Assembly: GCA_000155435.1 (NCBI GenBank)
Contig: DS990262.1
Location: forward strand, 830,459 to 894,458
From: Clostridiales bacterium 1_7_47FAA
Lineage (GTDB): Bacteria; Bacillota; Clostridia; Lachnospirales; Lachnospiraceae
Direction of reading: 5' to 3'
Length of the DNA stretch: 64,000 bases
The notes beneath the pieces are model-generated. The model was not told the origin of the DNA. It was given only the letters and a program-made list of their open reading frames with translations, and searched no databases. The position numbers and the translations under genes were made by a program. Positions 27,642 to 36,575 of the stretch are shown piece by piece (the stretch's first letter is position 1; each line of letters opens with the position of its first letter).

Positions 27642-29147
27642 ATGTTAACAAAGACCCATGCAACATTCTTCATTATTGGATTCATGCTTTATGTGTGTTT
27701 GATGATTGTGGTAGGCATTATCTGCAGCAAGGGCAAATCCAAAGGAAAAGATTACCTTACGGGCGGCGGTAAGATGCCCATGTACCTCATTTTTGCCACC
27801 ATGGGCGCCACCCTTATCGGCACAGGCTCGTCCATCGGCGCAACGGCCAACGGGTTTAAGAACGGTTTTGGCGGCTCTGCCTACGGCATGGGCGCAGCCC
27901 TTGGAATCCTGGCCCTGGTACTGGTGGCCAAGAAGTCCAAGCTGAGGGCCAAGAACCTGCTGACCATGGCCGAGGAAGCGCAGTTCCATTACAACGGCAA
28001 TAAGATGGTAAAAGCGGTCATGAGTTTCATGATGTACATCATTGAGGTTGTATGGCTGGGGAACCATATCAATGGAGGCGCTACTTATCTAAGCTATGTA
28101 ACGGGAATGGACCTGACCACCTCCAAGCTGGTGGCAGTGCTTGCATTCGGAATCTATGTCATCATCGGCGGATATCTGGCAGTTGTATGGACAGACCTGA
28201 TCCAGCTGACCGTGCTGGTAATCGGATTCATCGCCATTACAGCCATTGCCATTCCCATGGCAGGCGGATGGGGCAATATCTCCGGGACCATCACTGCGGC
28301 GGGCAAGGCAGGCAACTTAAGCTTTTACGGTGTTAAGTCCATGGGAGGCATGGCGCTGTTCTCACTGATGTTCTCCATTGCCATCCCCTGTCTGGGCACG
28401 CCTACATACCGTATGCGTATCTACACGGCCAAGGATGACAAGACCGCAATCCGGGCTTTGAGCCTTTCTGGATGGCTGTTGTTGATTTTCTCCCTTCTTC
28501 CTGCTATTATTGGTATGGCGGCATTTACAATCGCAACCAATACAGGCGCGCAGGCAGTACTGGAACAGCCGGATTTTGCATTTACCTATATCGCAACCGT
28601 TGTGTTAGGACCGGTCCTGGGCCTTATGTTCATGATTTCCGGCCTGTCCGCGACCATGTCCTCCGGTGACTCCGATGCAATCGCAGGAGTGACCATACTG
28701 ATACAGGATATCTATCCAATCATCACCGGCCGGCAGCTGGATGATGAGAAGGTTGGGAAATACTCACGGGTAGCCACCGTGGCAACCCTGCTTCTTGCCT
28801 TCTTTGCAACCCTGTTTGCAAAGGATGTCATGAGTTACATCAGCAATGTAATCGGTTCCATCATCCCGGGCGTGTCCATCGCCATGCTGTTAGGCGCATG
28901 CTGGAAGCGCGCTACCTGGCAGGGAGGTATTGCCTCGGTAGGCGTGGGTACCCTGTTTGGCGTGCTGTATCTGGCAGTGCCCGCATTCTCCAGCGCGGTG
29001 GCCGGCATTTTCACCGGACCTGCCATTCCTGCAACACTGGTAGCCCTTGCAGCGGAAGTGATTGTTTCCTTATGCACAAAGAAAGAGGAAATGTCTGAAG
29101 AAGAAAGACTGGCTCTGGTTGTTGAATCAAGAGGAGCTGTAAAATAA
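27642..29147 (+). CDS. Sodium:solute symporter (SSS family)
   Basis: 501 residues with about 13 membrane helices. Family features include KGKDYLTGGGKMP after TM1, GATLIGTGSSIGATANGFKNG in TM2 and SGLSATMSSGDSDAIAGVTI in the Na+ site helix (TM8 region, SxxxSxxS-like). The longest frame starts at 27483, inside the promoter region. AAGGAGG lies before the ATG at 27642, so the shorter form is used. As the first gene of the D-amino-acid locus it would import the substrate with Na+. Confidence 0.9.
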   Translation: MLTKTHATFFIIGFMLYVCLMIVVGIICSKGKSKGKDYLTGGGKMPMYLIFATMGATLIGTGSSIGATANGFKNGFGGSAYGMGAALGILALVLVAKKSKLRAKNLLTMAEEAQFHYNGNKMVKAVMSFMMYIIEVVWLGNHINGGATYLSYVTGMDLTTSKLVAVLAFGIYVIIGGYLAVVWTDLIQLTVLVIGFIAITAIAIPMAGGWGNISGTITAAGKAGNLSFYGVKSMGGMALFSLMFSIAIPCLGTPTYRMRIYTAKDDKTAIRALSLSGWLLLIFSLLPAIIGMAAFTIATNTGAQAVLEQPDFAFTYIATVVLGPVLGLMFMISGLSATMSSGDSDAIAGVTILIQDIYPIITGRQLDDEKVGKYSRVATVATLLLAFFATLFAKDVMSYISNVIGSIIPGVSIAMLLGACWKRATWQGGIASVGVGTLFGVLYLAVPAFSSAVAGIFTGPAIPATLVALAAEVIVSLCTKKEEMSEEERLALVVESRGAVK

Positions 29148-29157
29148 GCATCAGCCG

Positions 29158-29182
29158 GGCATCGGGATGAAGACCCGATGCC
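29158..29182 (+). repeat. Intra-operon hairpin after the symporter gene
   Basis: GGCATCGGG (29158-29166) pairs with CCCGATGCC (29174-29182). There is no T-run, so it is more likely an mRNA-stabilising or attenuating stem than a full terminator. It would uncouple the level of the symporter from the genes below. Confidence 0.6.
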
Positions 29183-29207
29183 TTAAGGCATGAAGGGAGA
29201 TGAAATC

Positions 29208-29867
29208 ATGGGGTTTGTAAAAGATAATTTCGAGGTTCTTGACAGTCTGGCAAAGTGTATTGCCATCCAGTTCGGGGCGAACTGTGAAGTGGTGCTCCAC
29301 GACCTTACGCTGCCGTATGACCGCACGATCGTGTCCATCTATAACGGCCATGTGACGGGCCGCGAGGTGGGCGGAGGCGGCACCAATGCGGGACTGGAGA
29401 TACTGAGGGGGACAGCCATGCCTGAAGACCAGTATGGTTATATCAACTATACAAAGGATGGAAGGACACTGCGCACCTCCAGCAAGTATTTCATGGGCGA
29501 GGATGGCAGGGTAGAGGGAAGCCTCTGCATCAACCTTGATATTACAGGCCTCATGATTGGCGAGGCGGCCATGAGGGCCATTAGCGGCCAGGGCGCTGAG
29601 ACAAACACCAAGGAAGTATTCACCGCGAATGTGGACGAGCTTTTGGACACCCTGATGCAGGATGCGGTACAGAGCACCGGCAGACAGCTGGCCATGCTGA
29701 CCAAAGAGGACAAGGTGGCAGTGGTCCGCTATTTGGATGAGAAGGGCGCGTTCCTTATTAAGAAGTCTGCTGAGAAGGTGGCGGATTTCCTTGGTATCTC
29801 CCGGTTTACCGTGTACAATTATCTGAACGAAGGAAATGGGACAAAGGAAAGCGGGGAAGACGGATAA
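29208..29867 (+). CDS. YheO/DauR-like PAS and helix-turn-helix regulator
   Basis: 219 residues. The N-terminal YheO-type PAS domain (FGANCEVVLHDLTLPYDRTI, VGGGGTNAGLEILRG) is followed by a linker and a C-terminal helix-turn-helix (VADFLGISRFTVYNYLNE). The family includes DauR, a regulator of D-arginine use. The ATG at 29208 has GGGAG 8 bases upstream and is preferred over 29190. Its stop overlaps the next ATG (TAATG). It probably senses the locus substrate and binds the ACAAATTGT sites upstream; the direct link is inference. Confidence 0.85.
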   Translation: MGFVKDNFEVLDSLAKCIAIQFGANCEVVLHDLTLPYDRTIVSIYNGHVTGREVGGGGTNAGLEILRGTAMPEDQYGYINYTKDGRTLRTSSKYFMGEDGRVEGSLCINLDITGLMIGEAAMRAISGQGAETNTKEVFTANVDELLDTLMQDAVQSTGRQLAMLTKEDKVAVVRYLDEKGAFLIKKSAEKVADFLGISRFTVYNYLNEGNGTKESGEDG

Positions 29868-31477
29868 TGGCTTCAACATTAATAAAAAACGGATTGGTTT
29901 ACGACGGCTTGGGAAATGCACCCCAGAAGGCTGATATATATATAAAGGATGACAGGATTGAACGGATTGGGGAAACTATCTGCCAGGAGGCGGATCTGGT
30001 GGTGGATGCGGCAGGAAGGGCGGTGACGCCGGGATTCATCGACATACACCGCCACTGTGATGCCAAACCATTTAACAGCAAGGACTTTGGGGATGTCCTG
30101 CTGTCCCAGGGCATTACCACAACCGTGGTGGGAAACTGCGGCATCTCCATGACGCCGGCCAGCGCGGACCCGGTGCGCGCAAAGGAGATGTATGAATTCG
30201 ATGAGCCGGTGCTGGGACCGATTAAGGACAACCGGATCCGCACCTACCATGACTATATGGAAGCGCTGGATCAGACCGGGCTTCCGGTGAACTTTGGGTC
30301 CATGATAGGGACCGGGGCGGTGAAGATAACGGTCAAGGGATTTGCCGACACACCGTTCACGGATGAGGAGATGGCTGAGGCCAGGGCCTTGGTGGAGGAT
30401 GCCATGAAGGAGGGAGCCGCGGGCGTGTCCGTGGGCATCATGTACCTTCCTGAATGCTACAGCACCACGGATGAGTTTGCCAGGCTGCTGGAGCCGGTGG
30501 GGCGTTACGGCGGGGTTGTGACGGCCCATATACGGGGCGAGGGCGACAGCATGGTGGACAGCGTGAAGGAAATGATTGAGATTGGACGGAAGGCAGGCTG
30601 TGCCGTGGAAATCAGCCACTTCAAGTCCTGCGGCATGGCCAATTGGGGAAAGGAAATCCACAGGGCCATCGGGCTGATTGAGGAGGCCAGGGCCAAGGGA
30701 CAGGATGTGACCTGTGATTTCTATCCATATGAGGGAGGCTCCACTGCCCTGACCACCATGATCCCGCCTGTGTATGTGCGGGGGGACATGAACCGTGCGT
30801 TAAAGCGCATGGGGACTCAGGAAGGCGTTGCTGAATTCAGGGAAGCCTGCAGCGTGGCCTACGATGACTGGGATAACTTTGCAATCACCCTTGGCTGGGA
30901 CAGGATACTCATATCCGGCGTTGTAAGGAAGCATAATGAAAAGTACCTGGGGATGACAGTGACGGAAGCTGCCAGGGCATTCGGGTTTGAGGATGCGGCG
31001 GCCTGTGCGGCCTGGCTGATGCACGATGAGGATGGAAGGACAGCCATCATTAACATGAGCATGTGCCAGGAGGACATTGACACGGTTGCCAGGCTTCCTT
31101 ATTCCGTGGTCATATCAGATTCCATCTATGCGGACACCAATACGCCCCACCCCAGGATGTACGGTGCATTTCCAAAGATAATCCGGGAATATGTAAGGGA
31201 GAGGGGCATCCTTACCATGGAACAGGCCATCATGAAAATGACCTCCCTGCCCGCGGACCGCATGAAGCTTGAGGGACGGGGAAGGCTTGCCGAAGGGTGC
31301 TTTGCGGATGTGAACATATTTGACCCGGCAGAATTTAGGGACAATGCCACCTTCGCCGACCCTGCCAGGATGGCCGAGGGCCTGTGGCTCTGCATGGTCA
31401 ACGGCAAGGCCGCTTTAAGGGATGGAAAGCCCTTAGGCGGATATCACGGAAGGAATCTGCGCATTAAGAGAAAGTAA
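29867..31477 (+). CDS. N-acyl-D-amino-acid deacylase (D-aminoacylase family)
   Basis: 536-residue metal-dependent amidohydrolase of the D-aminoacylase group. PGFIDIHRHCDAKPF (HxH metal site) lies near residues 55-69, and VVGNCGISMTPASADPV, ISHFKSCGMANWGKEI and DFYPYEGGSTALTTMIPP are family-like. The C-terminal beta domain carries GRGRLAEGCFADVNIFDPAEF. Translation is coupled to the regulator through TAATG. Likely reaction: removal of an acyl group from an N-acyl-D-amino acid, feeding the DSD1-family enzyme on the other side of the promoter region. Confidence 0.9.
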   Translation: MASTLIKNGLVYDGLGNAPQKADIYIKDDRIERIGETICQEADLVVDAAGRAVTPGFIDIHRHCDAKPFNSKDFGDVLLSQGITTTVVGNCGISMTPASADPVRAKEMYEFDEPVLGPIKDNRIRTYHDYMEALDQTGLPVNFGSMIGTGAVKITVKGFADTPFTDEEMAEARALVEDAMKEGAAGVSVGIMYLPECYSTTDEFARLLEPVGRYGGVVTAHIRGEGDSMVDSVKEMIEIGRKAGCAVEISHFKSCGMANWGKEIHRAIGLIEEARAKGQDVTCDFYPYEGGSTALTTMIPPVYVRGDMNRALKRMGTQEGVAEFREACSVAYDDWDNFAITLGWDRILISGVVRKHNEKYLGMTVTEAARAFGFEDAAACAAWLMHDEDGRTAIINMSMCQEDIDTVARLPYSVVISDSIYADTNTPHPRMYGAFPKIIREYVRERGILTMEQAIMKMTSLPADRMKLEGRGRLAEGCFADVNIFDPAEFRDNATFADPARMAEGLWLCMVNGKAALRDGKPLGGYHGRNLRIKRK

Positions 31478-31489
31478 AAGGAGGAAGAC

Positions 31490-32440
31490 ATGCCTCAGAT
31501 TGTTACGGTTGGAGAGACAATGGCTGCATTTACCCCTGGTTCCACGGGATTCTTGCGGTATGTGAAAAACTATGAGATGCGGATTGCAGGCGCGGAAAGC
31601 AACCTTGCAATCGGCGTATCCAAGCTGGGACACAGCGCCGGATGGATCAGCTGTCTTGGCAGGGATGAGTTCGGGGAGTTTGTCCGAAACAGCATACGGG
31701 CCGAGGGCGTGGACACCAGCAGGGTCGTGTTTGACCCTGATTACAGGACAGGCATCATGTTCAAGCAGGTGAGGAACGCATCGGAGACCTCGGTATTTTA
31801 TTATAGGGAAAATTCCGCCGCAAGCCATATGCATCCCCGGATTCTGGATGAGGATTATCTGGCCCAGGCCGATGTCATCCACCTTACTGGGATCACGCCT
31901 GTGCTGGGGGACAGCTGCCGGGAGACTGTATTGGCTGCCATGGATCTGGCGGGAAAGCATAAAAAGCTTATCAGCTTTGACCCCAATATCCGCAGGAAGC
32001 TTTGGAAGGACAGGGACTTTGTGCCAATGCTCCGGGATATGATGTTCAGGGCCCACATCGTACTTTTGGGAGCGGATGAGGCAGAGGCCTTACTGGGGGT
32101 ATCCGAAGCCGGAAGGATCATGGACCTCCTGTTTGAAAAGGGACAGGCCAGGTATGTGGCTGTAAAGGACGGGGCCAGGGGCGCTGTTGTGGGAGACAGG
32201 GATGGACTGGCGGCAATCCCGCCGTTTCCCTGTGCCAGCATTGACCCGGTGGGCGCAGGCGATGCATTCAACGCCGCCTTCCTCTGCGGCATCCTGGAAG
32301 GAAGGGATGTGGCGGACTGCGGACGGATGGGCGCTGTGGCAGGTGCCCTTGCAACGGAAACCTATGGGGATACGGAAGGGTATCCCTCCATGGAACAGAT
32401 GGAAACAGCAATGAAAGGTGAGGACATCATCTACCGGTAA
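31490..32440 (+). CDS. kdgK: PfkB-family sugar kinase, probable 2-keto-3-deoxygluconate kinase
   Basis: 316 residues, ribokinase fold. The N-terminal GETMAAFTPG, the internal AGAESNLAIGVSKLG substrate region and the C-terminal DPVGAGDAFNAAF anion-hole and catalytic-Asp motif are present. KdgK-like proteins carry the FYYRENSAASHM segment seen here. The next gene is a KDPG aldolase, so phosphorylation of 2-keto-3-deoxygluconate to KDPG is the simplest role. AAGGAGG is present upstream. Confidence 0.88.
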   Translation: MPQIVTVGETMAAFTPGSTGFLRYVKNYEMRIAGAESNLAIGVSKLGHSAGWISCLGRDEFGEFVRNSIRAEGVDTSRVVFDPDYRTGIMFKQVRNASETSVFYYRENSAASHMHPRILDEDYLAQADVIHLTGITPVLGDSCRETVLAAMDLAGKHKKLISFDPNIRRKLWKDRDFVPMLRDMMFRAHIVLLGADEAEALLGVSEAGRIMDLLFEKGQARYVAVKDGARGAVVGDRDGLAAIPPFPCASIDPVGAGDAFNAAFLCGILEGRDVADCGRMGAVAGALATETYGDTEGYPSMEQMETAMKGEDIIYR

Positions 32441-32469
32441 GGAAGCCGGAAAGAAAGGAGAGGGAACCG

Positions 32470-33084
32470 ATGAAACATATTTTGGAGAATAACAGGATTT
32501 GTGCAATCATGCGCGGGGTGCCGTTAGGGAAGGCACTGGATTATGCGGACGCCGTATACCGCGGAGGCGTGCGGATGTTTGAAGTGGCCATGAACTCCGG
32601 GGATGCGGCAAAGCAGATTGAGCTTATGAGGAAGCATTTCGGGGACAATGCCTATGTGGGCGCAGGTACTGTGATCAGTGAAGAGCGCTGTAAGGCGGCC
32701 AGGGAGGCGGGAGCCCAGTTCTTCCTGACCCCATCGGCGACCACGGGCACCATGGAATTCTGCCGCAGATATGACATCCCTCTTCTTCCCGGAGTGCTTA
32801 CCCCCACGGATGTGGCCGTCTGCCTGGAGTACGGATATAATATCATGAAGCTGTTCCCGGCCGGGGACATGCCGCCTTCCTATGTCAAAAGCCTGAAAGG
32901 GCCTTTTGACGGCACCGAGTACGTGGCTGTGGGCGGCGTCACCGCAGGCAATATCAAGACCTTCCTGGATAATGGATTTATCGGTGTGGGGATTGGAAGC
33001 AACCTGATGCCAAAGGAATACGTGAAAAATGACGAGTGGGATAAAGCGTCTGAATATGTAAAAGGGATTGTGGAATCCATATAA
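32470..33084 (+). CDS. eda: KDPG/KHG aldolase
   Basis: 204-residue class I aldolase. The Schiff-base lysine is in NIMKLFPAGDMPPSYVKSLKGPF. The FEVAMNSGDAAKQIE region holds the catalytic Glu, and VGAGTVISEERCKAAREAGAQF and LLPGVLTPTDV are typical. It splits KDPG to pyruvate and glyceraldehyde-3-phosphate. It follows kdgK by 29 bases with AAAGGAG, and a clear terminator comes next, so it ends the operon. The pairing implies that the amino-acid-type substrate of this locus yields KDG. Confidence 0.92.
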   Translation: MKHILENNRICAIMRGVPLGKALDYADAVYRGGVRMFEVAMNSGDAAKQIELMRKHFGDNAYVGAGTVISEERCKAAREAGAQFFLTPSATTGTMEFCRRYDIPLLPGVLTPTDVAVCLEYGYNIMKLFPAGDMPPSYVKSLKGPFDGTEYVAVGGVTAGNIKTFLDNGFIGVGIGSNLMPKEYVKNDEWDKASEYVKGIVESI

Positions 33085-33110
33085 AAAGCGATGAACTTTA
33101 CATTCCCAGC

Positions 33111-33146
33111 TGCCGGTGTTAAAATAAATTGGACACCGGCATTTTT
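33111..33146 (+). terminator. Terminator of the D-amino-acid/KDG operon
   Basis: TGCCGGTGT (33111-33119) pairs with ACACCGGCA (33133-33141), followed directly by TTTTT. Confidence 0.92.
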
Positions 33147-33209
33147 GTATGCAAAAAGCATCTTGTAAAAACATCTTGCAAAAAACATCCTGGATACAGA
33201 GGTAATGAC

Positions 33210-34271
33210 ATGGAAACAAAGAGAATTATGATTGAAGATAGAAAGAACATAAAGGATGAGGAGCTGGCAGAGGCTGCCGCGGTGCTGAAAGGCGGCGGTC
33301 TTGTGGCTTTCCCCACGGAGACCGTATACGGCCTGGGCGGCAATGCCCTGGATGAAGATGCGGCCAGGAAGATTTATGCCGCCAAGGGTCGACCCTCCGA
33401 CAACCCCCTGATTGCCCATATATCATGCGCGGCAGAACTGGCACCCCTGGTAAGGGAGATACCCGAGGCCGGCAGGAAACTGATGGAAGCCTTCTGGCCC
33501 GGCCCGCTGACCATGATATTCCCCAAGAGCAGTAAGGTGCCTTACGGCACCACCGGAGGGCTGGACACGGTGGCTGTCCGCATGCCCGACGACCCGGTGG
33601 CCAGCCGCCTGATTGCCCTGGCCGGGGTTCCCGTCGCAGCGCCCAGCGCCAATACCTCGGGGCGTCCAAGCCCCACCACGGCGGACCATGTGTGGCAGGA
33701 CATGAATGGGCGCATTGACATGATCATCGACGGGGGTCCGGTGGGAATCGGCGTGGAGTCCACCATTGTGGACGTGTCATCCCCTGTGCCGTCGGTCCTG
33801 CGCCCGGGCGCCATCACCATGGAAATGCTCAGGGAGGTGCTTGGCGAGGTGGCCGTTGATCCGGCCATACTGGGACCCGTGAAGGAAGATGTGAAGCCGA
33901 AAGCGCCGGGGATGAAGTACAGGCATTATGCGCCGAAGGCAGAGCTTACGCTGGTGGAGACTACAGGGCCAGTGGGGCGCATGGTGGAGAAGGTGAAGGA
34001 ACTGGCCCATGAAAAGCTCGTCCAGGGCTGCCAGGTGGGCATCATCTGTACGGACGAATCCAGGTCATGCTATGCCGAAGGCACGGTGCGCAGCATCGGC
34101 GCCAGGGAAAGCCAGGAATCGGTAGCCCATAACCTGTATGCAGTGCTGAGGGAATTTGATGATCTGAAAGTAGAATATATATTCTCGGAAAGTTTTTCAG
34201 AGGACCACTTGGGACAGGCAATAATGAACCGGCTTTCAAAGGCGGCCGGGTATAAGATTGTGCAGGTGTAA
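33210..34271 (+). CDS. L-threonylcarbamoyladenylate synthase (Sua5/TsaC)
   Basis: 353 residues: an N-terminal YrdC/TsaC domain (about 20-205; FPTETVYGLGGNAL, KGRPSDNPLIAHI, PSANTSGRPSPTTADHV) plus the C-terminal Sua5 extension (PGMKYRHYAPKAEL onward). It makes threonylcarbamoyl-AMP for the t6A modification of ANN-decoding tRNAs. An upstream in-frame extension to 33129 would run through the preceding terminator's T-run. The ATG at 33210 with GAGG 7 bases before it is chosen. A housekeeping gene between catabolic loci. Its last codons lie in the first unit of a tandem repeat. Confidence 0.93.
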   Translation: METKRIMIEDRKNIKDEELAEAAAVLKGGGLVAFPTETVYGLGGNALDEDAARKIYAAKGRPSDNPLIAHISCAAELAPLVREIPEAGRKLMEAFWPGPLTMIFPKSSKVPYGTTGGLDTVAVRMPDDPVASRLIALAGVPVAAPSANTSGRPSPTTADHVWQDMNGRIDMIIDGGPVGIGVESTIVDVSSPVPSVLRPGAITMEMLREVLGEVAVDPAILGPVKEDVKPKAPGMKYRHYAPKAELTLVETTGPVGRMVEKVKELAHEKLVQGCQVGIICTDESRSCYAEGTVRSIGARESQESVAHNLYAVLREFDDLKVEYIFSESFSEDHLGQAIMNRLSKAAGYKIVQV

Positions 34272-34347
34272 GAATTGTGTGGGTATAAGATTGTACGGGA
34301 GTAAGATTATACGGGAGTAAGATTCTACAGGTGTAAGAATGAGATGG
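34250..34347 (+). repeat. Degenerate 16-18-bp tandem repeats spanning the sua5 stop codon
   Basis: Units begin at 34250, 34266, 34283, 34301, 34317 and 34333 and share GTAAGATT(n)TACGGGA. The first unit encodes the last residues of the Sua5 protein; the rest fill the gap to the GntR gene. This looks like slippage or unequal exchange that started in coding DNA. Function unknown. Confidence 0.8.
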
Positions 34348-34366
34348 AACGGACAAGGAGTGCAAT

Positions 34367-35041
34367 ATGGAGAAACAGACCCTGGGGGAGATTGCTGCCC
34401 AGAAGCTTTTAGGAATGATACAGGACAAGGGGTATACGGCCGGGGATAAGCTGCCTACGGAGGCAGAGCTGGTGGAACGTCTGGGAGTGGGGCGCAACAC
34501 GGTCCGCGAGGCCCTGCGCATCCTTATGTCCAGGAATATCGTGACCATACGCCAGGGCTCGGGCACCTTCATATCGGACAAGAACGGGGTGGCCGACGAT
34601 CCCCTGGGATTTTCCATGATAGAGGACAGGCGCAAGCTGACAGAGGATTTAATCCAGATCCGCGTGATGCTGGAACCGCCCATAGCGGCCCTGGCAGCCC
34701 AGAACGCTACGGCGGAGGATGTGCGGGTTTTAGGGGATATCCTGCTGGAACTGGAATCCTGCATGGAACGGCATGAGGATTATGCGGAAAAGGATTCCCA
34801 GTTCCATGCCCACATAGCCGGATGCAGCCACAATCTTGTCATGACCAACCTTGTGCCTGTGATTACAGACGGGGTCCGCGTATTTGCCGGCTCTGTCCGG
34901 GAGACAGAGTATGACAAGACCAGGGAATCCCACCGGCGGATTTACGAGGCAATCCGTGACCGGAGGCCGGTGGATGCCCAGCAGGCCATGTATTTCCATC
35001 TGATGTTTAATGACAACCGGTATAGGGATGAGATGAAATAG
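34367..35041 (+). CDS. GntR/FadR-subfamily transcriptional regulator
   Basis: 224 residues. The N-terminal winged helix (GDKLPTEAELVERLGVGRNTVREALRIL, near 28-55) has the GntR signature, including RQGSGTFI. The C-terminal FCD domain (about 85-215) binds small carboxylates, often with a metal; LEPPIAALAA, DSQFHAHIAG and HRRIYEAIRD supply the expected Asp/His ligands. It stands alone between sua5 and a convergent sucrose gene. FCD regulators often respond to sugar acids, so control of the nearby KDG genes is possible but not shown. Confidence 0.9.
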   Translation: MEKQTLGEIAAQKLLGMIQDKGYTAGDKLPTEAELVERLGVGRNTVREALRILMSRNIVTIRQGSGTFISDKNGVADDPLGFSMIEDRRKLTEDLIQIRVMLEPPIAALAAQNATAEDVRVLGDILLELESCMERHEDYAEKDSQFHAHIAGCSHNLVMTNLVPVITDGVRVFAGSVRETEYDKTRESHRRIYEAIRDRRPVDAQQAMYFHLMFNDNRYRDEMK

Positions 35042-35054
35042 GGAAACGGCTTTG

Positions 35055-35093
35055 AAAGGCAGAGGGGGAAGGATTCGCCGCCTCTGCCTTTGT
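35055..35093. terminator. Bidirectional terminator between gntR and GH32 genes
   Basis: AAAGGCAGAGG (35055-35065) pairs with CCTCTGCCTTT (35081-35091), followed by TGTTT. The two flanking genes converge here. Confidence 0.82.
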
Positions 35094-35106
35094 TTATGGA
35101 TATGGA

Positions 35107-36546
35107 TTATAGGTAAATCCTGCCGCTCAGGACACGCTCTCCATTTTGGATATAGATTTCCACGAAGCTGTTATCCATAAAAATATCTATATCCATATGG
35201 CTGCATTGTGTGAAACTGCATCTGCGGACCGTGCCGTAGGCCGGGACAGGGAGCAGTTTAATGTTGCTCCTGTCCCATGTAACGGTACGGTCAGACATGT
35301 CTATGGTAAGGGTCCAGTAATCCATAGGCCCCCCTATTGACAATGTGTGGATACGTTTATCATTCTCAAAGGACCATTGCAGACAGGAAAGGGGGGCTGG
35401 CTGTATAAAAGGCCCGGGAGGGACAGGCTCCGTGGAAGATATCGGCGCTTCAGTGCGGGATACCGGCGTTTCTGAGTGGGATGCCGGCGCCCCGAACGCA
35501 CGGATGGCTTCCGGGGCAGGTGTCATATACAGCCGTTCTTCCCGTATATGCAGTTTCCGGGGCAGCGTCAGGGCGTGGCGCCAATGGTAGGAATCCTCCG
35601 GCAGATGCTGTTCCCCGCAGCCAAACCAGCCCAATACCATGGGAGAGCCATCCTTGCCATAAAATGGCTGCGGGGCATAGAAATCAAAGCCGCAGTCAGC
35701 CTCATCTTCCCAGCAGGCCTTGAATTCCATGTTGGGGATATCAAGTTCACCAATTAAAGCAAGGGAAGTGAATTGATTGTGATAGCGGTCACCCTTTGGG
35801 GCCAGCCCAATGAGGGAGAGAAACAATACATCCTGTCCGTCAACACGGATGTATCCCGGGCACTCCACCATGGTTCCAAGGCCGGTTTCTTTTCCGTCCA
35901 GTATAATGCGGATGCATCCGTTGTAGCTCCAGTCCAGCAGATCCTGGCTGGAGTAAAGAAGCAGTCTGCCTTTTCCGTCCAGACCGGAGCCGCCTAAAAG
36001 CATGTAATAGCAGCCATCCTGTTCAAATACAAAGGGGTCGCGGATATCGCCGCTTATACCTTCGGGAGCGCCGTCAATTACCGGGTTCCCCTCATATTTG
36101 CGGATGGACCCCTGGGGCGTCATGATGGCAGCCGCCTGTTTGGGAACACGTCCGGTACCTGTCTTATAGTTGGCAGTGTAATAGAGGTAACAGTTTCCGT
36201 CTTTTGGATTGACGAAAGCATTGCCGGAATAGCATCCGTTTTTTTCGTAAGGTTCTGATGGGATGAGAATCTGGTCACACCATTCCCAGTCAGCGAAATC
36301 CCTGGACTTGACATGGGCCCAATGCTTCATGCCGTGGCTGGGTCCAAAGGGATACCACTGATAAAACACGTGGTAATAGCCTTCATACCAGCACAGTCCA
36401 TTTGGATCATTGAGCAGTCCGCAGGGAGGACAGATGTGTGCTTTTGGCCGGTAAGGGCTTTGGGAAACATCTGCTGCCAGCTGCCGCAGATAAGGCACGT
36501 TTTCTTTTGTTATGGAGGTGTATTTGTCAAAACTCCGGAATTTCAA
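35107..36546 (-). CDS. GH32 sucrose-6-phosphate hydrolase / beta-fructosidase
   Basis: 479 residues, GH32 five-blade propeller plus a C-terminal beta-sandwich. Catalytic landmarks: GLLNDPNG with nucleophile Asp47, RDPFVF (transition-state Asp) and VECPGY (acid/base Glu). HVFYQWYPFGPSHG and HWAHVKSRD are also typical. No signal peptide, so cytosolic. The frame opens with a TTG 8 bases after AAAGGCGG; there is no nearby ATG. It lies 29 bases after the PTS gene and would cleave imported sucrose-6-phosphate to glucose-6-phosphate and fructose. Confidence 0.92.
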   Translation of the reverse strand: MKFRSFDKYTSITKENVPYLRQLAADVSQSPYRPKAHICPPCGLLNDPNGLCWYEGYYHVFYQWYPFGPSHGMKHWAHVKSRDFADWEWCDQILIPSEPYEKNGCYSGNAFVNPKDGNCYLYYTANYKTGTGRVPKQAAAIMTPQGSIRKYEGNPVIDGAPEGISGDIRDPFVFEQDGCYYMLLGGSGLDGKGRLLLYSSQDLLDWSYNGCIRIILDGKETGLGTMVECPGYIRVDGQDVLFLSLIGLAPKGDRYHNQFTSLALIGELDIPNMEFKACWEDEADCGFDFYAPQPFYGKDGSPMVLGWFGCGEQHLPEDSYHWRHALTLPRKLHIREERLYMTPAPEAIRAFGAPASHSETPVSRTEAPISSTEPVPPGPFIQPAPLSCLQWSFENDKRIHTLSIGGPMDYWTLTIDMSDRTVTWDRSNIKLLPVPAYGTVRRCSFTQCSHMDIDIFMDNSFVEIYIQNGERVLSGRIYL

Positions 36547-36575
36547 TGTAGTACCGCCTTTCTCTTTGCTGCAAT

